DNA from: Streptomyces sp. ISL-10
Lineage (GTDB): Bacteria > Actinomycetota > Actinomycetes > Streptomycetales > Streptomycetaceae
Reading direction: 5' to 3'
DNA: 64,000 bases
Assembly (NCBI RefSeq): GCF_018614575.1
Contig: NZ_JAGGOJ010000007.1
Coordinates: 186,001-250,000 of the forward strand
The notes beneath the pieces were generated by a model. The model searched no databases. It was given only the letters and a program-made list of their open reading frames with translations, and had not been told where the DNA came from. Each line of letters opens with the position of its first letter. Position 1 is the stretch's first letter. Made by a program: the position numbers and the translations under genes. Positions 58,088 through 64,000 of this stretch are shown piece after piece.

Positions 58088-59254
58088 ATGGCGGCCACGA
58101 GGAAGTCCCTGGCCACGGCGATCGCGTGCGTGAGTGCGATCGCCGTTCTGGCGGGCTGTTCCCAGGACGGCGACACCAAGGCCAAGTCCAAGGGCCTGGC
58201 GGGCGAGGGGCGGGTGCCCGCCGCGGCGACGAGCGGTGCGACGGGTGATCCGTTCAAGGGGCTGAGTGCCGATCAGATCGCCGAGAAGGCGGTCGCGGCG
58301 ACGAAGGCGGCTTCGTCGCTGCGCATGGAGGGGGAGATCGAGAGCGACGGCGAACCGGTCTCGGTCGACCTCGCGATGGACGACAAGGAGAACTGCACCG
58401 GCCGTCTGGGCGTCGAAGGGGGCCGCGCCGATCTCCGCAGGCGCGGCGAGGTCCTGTACATGAAGGGCGACGAGACGTTCTGGCGGGCCTCGATCAACCG
58501 CCGGGCCACGGCCTCACCGGACGGCGGCAACAACGACACGGTGATCGAGCTGATGAAGGACCGCTGGATCAAGATGCCGGCTCGTGCCGTCGAGGACATG
58601 CGGGGCGTGTGCGACCTGGACGAGATGCTCGCCGAGCTGGACGAGAACAAGGCGAACCGCACGGGCATGACCCGCGGCAAGGACACGGAGATCGACGGCG
58701 TACGCGCGGCGACCCTGGTGAAGAAGAAGGGCCGGGAGACGACGACCGTCTACGTGGCGAAGGAGCGCAAGCCGTACCTGCTGAAGGTCGTGAAGGCGGG
58801 CGGCGACAAACCGGGCACGCTCGAGCTCTCGGACTACGACAGGCCGGTGGTGGTCAAGGCACCGCCCGCGGACGAGGTCCTCGACCTGGAGAAGCTGGGC
58901 GGGGACGCGCAGTCCGGCGCGGGCGTGGACACCGAGCCGGCGGGACCGGGCGCGGCGAGCGCCGCATCGGGGCCGGGCGCGGGCCCGGGTGCCGATTCCG
59001 GTTCCGGTACGGCGGAGTCCGGGCCCGGTACAGAAAGCGACGGTTCGACCGGCGCGGACGGAGACGCCACGACGGGCGCGGACGGCACCTCGGCCGACGG
59101 CAACGACATCGGCGCCGGCAGTGACACCGGGTCCGGTGCCGACACCGGCTCCGGCAGTGACACCGGGTCCGGTGCCGACACCGGCTCCGGCAGTGACACC
59201 GGGTCCGGTGCCGGTGCGGGTGCCGACGAGGAAGACGGTGCCGGCACGTCCTGA
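58088..59254 (+). CDS. LppX/LprG-like lipoprotein, second paralogue, with Ser/Gly/Thr-Asp repeat tail
   Basis: 388 aa. Signal peptide with lipobox LAGC ('SAIAVLAGCSQDGD'), then a lipid-binding-type domain like that of the protein at 22228: 'AATKAASSLRMEGEIESDG', 'RGEVLYMKGDETFWRA', 'MKDRWIKMPARAVEDMRGV' and 'KPYLLKVVKAGGDKPGTLELSDYD'. The last ~110 residues are Gly/Ser/Asp/Thr-rich and end in near-identical 12-residue repeats ('GSDTGSGADTGS'). It lies between the two AdnAB genes. The ATG has GAGGAG eight bases upstream. It probably carries or senses a lipid at the cell surface. Confidence 0.82.
   Translation: MAATRKSLATAIACVSAIAVLAGCSQDGDTKAKSKGLAGEGRVPAAATSGATGDPFKGLSADQIAEKAVAATKAASSLRMEGEIESDGEPVSVDLAMDDKENCTGRLGVEGGRADLRRRGEVLYMKGDETFWRASINRRATASPDGGNNDTVIELMKDRWIKMPARAVEDMRGVCDLDEMLAELDENKANRTGMTRGKDTEIDGVRAATLVKKKGRETTTVYVAKERKPYLLKVVKAGGDKPGTLELSDYDRPVVVKAPPADEVLDLEKLGGDAQSGAGVDTEPAGPGAASAASGPGAGPGADSGSGTAESGPGTESDGSTGADGDATTGADGTSADGNDIGAGSDTGSGADTGSGSDTGSGADTGSGSDTGSGAGAGADEEDGAGTS
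59117..59215 (+). repeat. 36-base tandem repeat in the lipoprotein tail
   Basis: Two full copies (59117-59152, 59153-59188) and most of a third (59189-59215) of a 36-base unit encoding GSDTGSGADTGS. The copies are identical. Confidence 0.95.
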
Positions 59255-59294
59255 CCCCCCTGCCGCCCGCCGCCCGCATCGCACATCGGCGCAT

Positions 59295-59320
59295 GGGGAC
59301 CACCGCTGTCGGTGGTCCCC
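59295..59320 (+). terminator. Hairpin overlapping the adnB promoter
   Basis: A perfect 10-base stem (59295-59304 with 59311-59320) around GCTGTC. TAGCCT (59323-59328) follows two bases later, and the GTG at 59336 lies 7 bases after that. The hairpin probably ends the lipoprotein message just where the leaderless adnB message starts. Confidence 0.6.
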
Positions 59321-59335
59321 GTTAGCCTCTTTGAG

Positions 59336-62300
59336 GTGACCGCACGCATCACCGACCCCGAGCAGCTCAAGGAGCTCCTCGGCATCCCCTTCACCCCGGA
59401 GCAGACGGCCTGCATCACCGCGCCGCCGGCCCCGCAGGTCATCGTGGCCGGAGCAGGCTCGGGGAAGACGACGGTCATGGCGGCGCGGGTGGTGTGGCTG
59501 GTGGGTACCGGCCAGGTCGCGCCCGAGCAGGTCCTCGGTCTCACGTTCACCAACAAGGCGGCGGGCGAGCTCGCGGAGCGTGTCAGGACCGCGCTCGTAC
59601 GGGCGGGCGTGACGGACCCGGACGTCATCGACCCGGACCACCCCCCGGGCGAGCCCCGCATCTCGACGTACCACGCCTTCGCCGGACAGCTGCTGACCGA
59701 CCACGGCCTGCGCATAGGGCTGGAACCGTCGGCGCGTCTCCTCGCGGACGCCACGCGCTACCAGCTCGCCGCGCGGGTGCTGCGCGAGGCCCCGGGGCCG
59801 TATCCGGCGCTCACCCGGTCCTTTCCCTCGCTCGTCAGCGACGTCCTCACGCTCGACGCCGAGCTAGCCGAGCATCTGGTGCGCCCCGAGCGGCTGGCGG
59901 CGTACGACTCCGAGCTGCTGCGCACCCTGGAGACCGCGCGGCTGACCAACGCCGACCTCCGCAAGGTCCCCGAGGCAGCCGCGGCCCGCCGGGAGCTGCT
60001 CGACCTCACCGTCCGCTACCGAGCGGCCAAGCGGGAGCGCGATCTGCTCGACTTCGGCGACCAGATCGCGCTCTCCGCCGAGCTGGCGCTCACCCGACCG
60101 GAGGTCGGCACGATCCTGCGGGACGAGTTCCGTGTCGTCCTGCTCGACGAGTACCAGGACACCTCGGTGGCGCAGCGGCTGCTGCTGTCCGGTCTGTTCG
60201 GGCAGGGCACGGGGCATGCCGTCACCGCGGTCGGCGACCCCTGCCAGGCGATCTACGGCTGGCGTGGGGCGTCCGTGGCGAATCTGGACGACTTCCCGCT
60301 GCACTTCCCCTTTGCCGACGGCAGCCCCGCCGCCCGTTTCTCGCTCAGCGAGAACCGCCGCAGCGGCGGCCGGCTGCTGCACCTGGCCAACGGCCTCGCG
60401 GCCCCGCTGCGCGCGATGCACGCGGGCGTGGAGGCGCTGCGGCCGGCGCCCGGCGCCGAGCGGGACGGCGTCGTCCGCTGCGCCCTGCTGCCCACACACG
60501 CCGAGGAGATCGCATGGCTCGCCGACTCGATCGCCCATCTGGTGCGCACCGGCAAGGAGCCCGGCGAGATCGCGGTCCTGTGCCGTACCGCAGGCGACTT
60601 CCCGGAGATCCAGGCGGCGCTCGTCACCCGTGACGTCCCCGTCGAGGTCGTCGGCCTGTCCGGTCTGCTGCACCTGCCGGAGGTCGCCGATCTGGTCGCC
60701 GTCTGCGAGGTCCTCCAGGACCCGGGCGCGAACGCCTCGCTCGTACGCCTCCTGACCGGGCCGCGGTGGCGGATCGGGCCGCGTGACCTGGCGCTGCTCG
60801 GCCGCCGGGCGCGGCTGCTGGTGCACCGGGGCGGAGCCGATGACGACCCCGACCAGCGGCTCGCCGCGGCCGTCGAGGGCACCGACCCGGCCGAGGTCGT
60901 CTCGCTCGCCGACGCGCTGGACACCTTCCTGGAGCCGGGCGGCGCCGAGGACGACGGTCTGCCGTTCTCCGCCGACGCGAGGGTGCGCTTCGCCCGCCTC
61001 GCTGCGGAGCTGCGCGATCTGCGGCGGTCACTGGCCGACCCACTGATGGACGTCCTGCACCGGGTGCTGTCCGCCACCGGCCTCGACGTCGAGCTGTCCG
61101 CCTCACCGCACGCCCTCGCGGCCCGCCGCCGCGAGACCCTTGCCAACTTCATGGACGTCGCGGCCGGATTCGCAGCGCTGGACGGGCAGGCGACGCTGCT
61201 GGCGTTCCTCGGCTTCCTGCGGACCGCCGCGCAGTACGAAAAAGGCCTGGACAACGCCCTCCCCGGTGGTGAGAACACCGTCAAGGTGCTGACCGCGCAC
61301 AAGTCCAAGGGCCTCGAATGGGATGTCGTCGCCGTGCCGGGCCTCGTCGCCAAGCACTTCCCGAACGACCAGGCGCGCGAGGCGTGGACCTCGCAGGCCA
61401 AAGTGCTCCCGCATGCGCTGCGGGGTGACGCGGAGACGCTCCCGGACGTGGAGTCGTGGGACGCGCGGGGCCTGAAGGTGTTCAAGGAGTCGATGAAGGA
61501 GCACCAGCACACGGAGGAGCTGCGCCTGGGATACGTGACCTTCACGCGGCCCCGTTCCCTTCTCCTCGGCTCGGCGCACTGGTGGGGCCCCAGCCAGAAG
61601 CGCCGCCGGGGTCCTTCGGCGTTCCTCCAGGCGCTGTACGACCACTGCGCGCAGGGCCACGGCGAGATCGAGGTGTGGGCGGAGGAGCCGGCGGAGGACG
61701 CGGAGAACCCCGCGCTGCGGACGGCGGGCGACGCCGATCTCGCCTGGCCACTGCCCCTGGACCCGGCGTCCCTGTCCCGCCGCCGCGAGGCGGCGGAGAG
61801 GGTCCTGACCCACCTGTCGTCCCTGACGACGACCCGGTCCCCGGGCACGGTGGCCGGCTCCGGTGTCCCGGGTGGTCCGGGCACGGCGGCCGATTCCGGT
61901 GCCCCGGCCGACCCGGATGTGCCGGGTGGTCCGGAAGCCGCGGATCCGGCTGCCGTGCCGGGCGGTCCGGAAGCGGCGGGTGTGCCCGGCGGTCGGGACG
62001 TCGCAGAGGTCCCTGACGACTGGGACTGGCCGGAGGAGCCCCCGTCGGACGGATCGGACGGATCGGACGAGTGGGACGAGGAGGAGCCACCTCCCTTCGA
62101 CCACGAGGACGTCCCGCCGCTCGTTTCCGAAGAGAAGCCGCCGCCCTTCGACGACGCGGACGTCACGCCGCTCGTCCCCCGTCAGGTGGGCCCGCCCGCC
62201 GACGTCGAGCCATGGCGGACCGGCCTGCCGCCGGGCCCGGCGACCGGACCGACCCCCGAGGACGCCCGCACCATCGCCTCATGGGACCGCGACCTCGACG

Positions 62301-63016
62301 CCCTCACCGGCGAGCTACGCCGCACCCGTGCCGCGACCCGCGACGTCCTGCTGCCGCGGTCCCTGTCGGCCTCCCAGCTCCTGCGGCTCGCGGCGGACCC
62401 CGACGGCTTCGCCCACGACCTCGCCCGGCCCATGCCGCGGCCGCCGCAGCCCGCAGCCCGTCGCGGCACCCGGTTCCACGCCTGGGTGGAGTCGCGGTTC
62501 GAGGAGCTGCCGCTGCCCATGCTGGACCCGGACGATCTCCCCGGAGCACCGGACGACCTGCCCGGAGCCGCGGGCACCCCCGGTTCCCCCGGTTCCCCCG
62601 GTGCCGACGCGCACGACATCACCGACGAGCAGGATCTCGCCGCCCTCAAGGACGCGTTCGACCGCACCGCGTACGCCCGCCGCACCCCCTACCGCGTCGA
62701 GGCGTCGTTCCAGATCACGCTCGCCGGCCGCGTCGTCCGGGGCCGTATCGACGCTGTGTACCGGACCGGCGAGCACACCTACGAGATCGTCGACTGGAAG
62801 ACCGCCCGCGACGGCACCGCCGACCCCCTCCAGCTCGCCGTCTACCGCCTCGCGTGGGCAGAGCAGCAGGGCGTCCCGCTGGAGGCCGTCTCCGCCGCGT
62901 TCGTCTTCGTCCGCAGCGGAGAGGTCGTCAGGCCGGACGCTCTCCCCGGCCGCGAGGGGCTGGAGCGCATCCTGCTGGGTGGGACGGTCGACGAGTCGCG
63001 GTCGGCCGCCCGTTAG
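59336..63016 (+). CDS. adnB: AdnB-type UvrD helicase-nuclease subunit
   Basis: 1226 aa. Helicase motifs: Walker A 'AGAGSGKTTVMAARVV' (K44), 'LLDEYQDTSVAQ' (D271/E272), 'GDPCQAIYGWRGAS', 'LTAHKSKGLEWDVVAVPGL' and 'LRLGYVTFTRPRSLLLG'. A Pro/Gly/Asp-rich linker (~835-950) separates it from a RecB-family nuclease domain: 'RRGTRFHAWVESRFEEL', 'YEIVDWKTARDG' (D1153, K1155), 'LQLAVYRLAWAEQ'. It lacks the four-cysteine cluster of the first subunit, so the two subunits differ as expected for AdnA and AdnB. The GTG at 59336 was chosen because TAGCCT is 7 bases upstream (leaderless); a GTG at 59312 lies in the hairpin. Confidence 0.92.
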   Translation: MTARITDPEQLKELLGIPFTPEQTACITAPPAPQVIVAGAGSGKTTVMAARVVWLVGTGQVAPEQVLGLTFTNKAAGELAERVRTALVRAGVTDPDVIDPDHPPGEPRISTYHAFAGQLLTDHGLRIGLEPSARLLADATRYQLAARVLREAPGPYPALTRSFPSLVSDVLTLDAELAEHLVRPERLAAYDSELLRTLETARLTNADLRKVPEAAAARRELLDLTVRYRAAKRERDLLDFGDQIALSAELALTRPEVGTILRDEFRVVLLDEYQDTSVAQRLLLSGLFGQGTGHAVTAVGDPCQAIYGWRGASVANLDDFPLHFPFADGSPAARFSLSENRRSGGRLLHLANGLAAPLRAMHAGVEALRPAPGAERDGVVRCALLPTHAEEIAWLADSIAHLVRTGKEPGEIAVLCRTAGDFPEIQAALVTRDVPVEVVGLSGLLHLPEVADLVAVCEVLQDPGANASLVRLLTGPRWRIGPRDLALLGRRARLLVHRGGADDDPDQRLAAAVEGTDPAEVVSLADALDTFLEPGGAEDDGLPFSADARVRFARLAAELRDLRRSLADPLMDVLHRVLSATGLDVELSASPHALAARRRETLANFMDVAAGFAALDGQATLLAFLGFLRTAAQYEKGLDNALPGGENTVKVLTAHKSKGLEWDVVAVPGLVAKHFPNDQAREAWTSQAKVLPHALRGDAETLPDVESWDARGLKVFKESMKEHQHTEELRLGYVTFTRPRSLLLGSAHWWGPSQKRRRGPSAFLQALYDHCAQGHGEIEVWAEEPAEDAENPALRTAGDADLAWPLPLDPASLSRRREAAERVLTHLSSLTTTRSPGTVAGSGVPGGPGTAADSGAPADPDVPGGPEAADPAAVPGGPEAAGVPGGRDVAEVPDDWDWPEEPPSDGSDGSDEWDEEEPPPFDHEDVPPLVSEEKPPPFDDADVTPLVPRQVGPPADVEPWRTGLPPGPATGPTPEDARTIASWDRDLDALTGELRRTRAATRDVLLPRSLSASQLLRLAADPDGFAHDLARPMPRPPQPAARRGTRFHAWVESRFEELPLPMLDPDDLPGAPDDLPGAAGTPGSPGSPGADAHDITDEQDLAALKDAFDRTAYARRTPYRVEASFQITLAGRVVRGRIDAVYRTGEHTYEIVDWKTARDGTADPLQLAVYRLAWAEQQGVPLEAVSAAFVFVRSGEVVRPDALPGREGLERILLGGTVDESRSAAR

Positions 63017-63026
63017 GCTCAGGAGC

Positions 63027-64000
63027 ATGAGCGCCATCCCGGACAATGCCGTCCGTACGTACATCGAGCAGCATCGCACCGCCTTCGTCGACGACCTCGC
63101 CGAGTGGCTGCGCATCCCGTCCGTGTCGGCGCAGCCCGAGCACGACGACGACGTACGGCGCAGTGCCGAGTGGCTCGCGGCCAAGCTCGCGGAGACCGGC
63201 TTCCCCGTCACCGAGATCTGGCCGACGCCGGGCGCCCCCGCGGTGTTCGCCGAGTGGCCGTCGAGCGATCCGGACGCACCCACCGTGCTGGTCTACGGCC
63301 ATCACGACGTGCAGCCCGCCGCCCGCGAGGACGGCTGGCACACGGAGCCGTTCGAGCCGGTGATCGAGGACGGCCGCCTGTACGCGCGGGGCGCTGCCGA
63401 TGACAAGGGCCAGGTGTTCTTCCACACCCTCGGCGTACGCGCACACCTCGCCGCCACCGGCCGCACCGCCCCCGCCGTCAACCTCAAGCTGCTCGTCGAG
63501 GGCGAGGAGGAATCGGGGTCGCCGCACTTCCGCGCCCTCGTTCAGCAGCACGCGGACCGCCTCGCGGCCGACGCCGTGATCGTCTCCGACACCGGCATGT
63601 GGTCCGAGACGACCCCGACGGTCTGCACCGGCATGCGCGGCCTCGCCGACTGCGAGATCACCCTGTACGGCCCCGACCAGGACATCCACTCCGGTTCGTT
63701 CGGCGGCGCCGTTCCCAACCCGGCCACGGTCGCCGCGCGTATCGTCGCCGCGCTGCACGACGAGGACGAACGGGTCACCGTTCCAGGGTTCTACGACGGC
63801 ATCGCGCCGCTGAGCGACGCCGAGCGCGAGCTGTTCGCCGAGCTGCCCTTCGACGAGGAGACCTGGCTGCGCACCGCCAGATCCCACGGCACGCTCGGTG
63901 AGGCCGGGTACACCACGCTGGAACGCATCTGGGCCCGCCCGACCGCCGAGGTCAACGGCATCGGCGGCGGCTACCAAGGCGCCGGCGGCAAGACGATCGT
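63027..64000 (+). CDS. M20-family dipeptidase (partial, 3' end outside window)
   Basis: At least 324 aa are visible. Metal-site motifs of the M20 peptidases are in place: 'VLVYGHHDVQPA' (His and Asp), 'YARGAADDKGQVFFHTLG' (Asp), 'LLVEGEEESGSP' (Glu-Glu), 'AVIVSDTGMW' (Asp) and the dimer domain 'DQDIHSGSFGGAVPNPA'. This pattern and length fit dipeptidases of the carnosinase/PepV kind, not DapE. It starts 10 bases after adnB: the ATG has both AGGAG three bases upstream and TAGGCT 7 bases upstream. The C-terminal His-containing part is missing at the window edge. Confidence 0.9.
   Translation, partial: MSAIPDNAVRTYIEQHRTAFVDDLAEWLRIPSVSAQPEHDDDVRRSAEWLAAKLAETGFPVTEIWPTPGAPAVFAEWPSSDPDAPTVLVYGHHDVQPAAREDGWHTEPFEPVIEDGRLYARGAADDKGQVFFHTLGVRAHLAATGRTAPAVNLKLLVEGEEESGSPHFRALVQQHADRLAADAVIVSDTGMWSETTPTVCTGMRGLADCEITLYGPDQDIHSGSFGGAVPNPATVAARIVAALHDEDERVTVPGFYDGIAPLSDAERELFAELPFDEETWLRTARSHGTLGEAGYTTLERIWARPTAEVNGIGGGYQGAGGKTI

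Noticed and set aside
54019..58257. A 1412-residue open frame on the minus strand across the AdnA gene
   Set aside because: It mirrors the plus-strand adnA frame, is very rich in Gly/Arg/Val, has no domain and arises from GC-rich third positions.
1..64000. tRNA or rRNA genes
   Set aside because: No cloverleaf with TTCRANNY box or rRNA-like conserved stretch was seen on either strand.

Overview
This window is chromosomal DNA from a Streptomyces-like actinobacterium. GC content is very high, third codon positions are almost all G or C, many genes start with GTG, and many starts carry a -10-like hexamer only 6-7 bases before the start codon (leaderless style). The families are typical of the Streptomyces core: dapC/dapE, a LOG protein, a FolP2-like protein, DUF3117, an ECF sigma/RseA/HtrA/TatB block, Mrp, MgtE-N/DUF1003, CorA, MoeZ, DUF3152 and the AdnAB helicase-nuclease. 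No rRNA, tRNA, CRISPR array, prophage or intact insertion sequence was seen.

Left part (1-26 kb). A partial secreted cell-wall protein is followed by a small hypothetical, a transglutaminase-like protein and a GNAT enzyme, ferredoxin fdxA, and dapC. Next come a repeat-rich secreted protein, a membrane-anchored lysozyme-like protein divergent from dapE, a LOG-family protein, a FolP2-like dihydropteroate synthase paralogue, a DivIVA-like protein overlapping tag, an enoyl-CoA hydratase and DUF3117. An O-methyltransferase then leads into a cell-envelope stress block (ECF sigma factor, zinc anti-sigma factor, HtrA protease, TatB). Mrp, DUF1003, an MgtE-N/CBS protein, a lipoprotein and CorA close the block. 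From memory, much the same set and order occurs in Mycobacterium tuberculosis from about Rv1177 to Rv1239c, so this looks like an old conserved actinobacterial neighbourhood.

Right part (26-64 kb). A SUFU-domain protein, a zinc-ribbon protein, a PHP phosphoesterase, MarC, an NYN-domain protein and an alpha/beta hydrolase lead to a second block. That block holds a DEAD-box helicase with a long basic repeat tail, a MiaE-like ferritin-fold protein, DUF3107, a TetR regulator, a DUF3152 metallopeptidase-like protein and MoeZ, then an alkyltransferase-like protein and the AdnAB pair. It resembles the mycobacterial region around Rv3201c-Rv3211. Between DUF3152 and moeZ sit four overlapping or closely packed genes: a PelF-like glycosyltransferase, a large membrane protein, an NAD-dependent sugar epimerase and a Spherulin-4-type glycoside hydrolase. 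I read these as a compact exopolysaccharide locus, possibly for a Pel-like galactosaminoglycan. It is the best candidate here for an under-described system.

Two intergenic stretches (about 12.4-13.0 kb and 23.4-24.3 kb) are degenerate GC-rich tandem repeats. The first appears to be built from copies of the last codons and stop of the neighbouring methyltransferase gene. Several proteins carry recent-looking internal repeats: the secreted protein at 5 kb, the DEAD-box tail, an insert inside the first AdnAB subunit and a lipoprotein tail. All family names come from reading motifs by eye; no database search was run.
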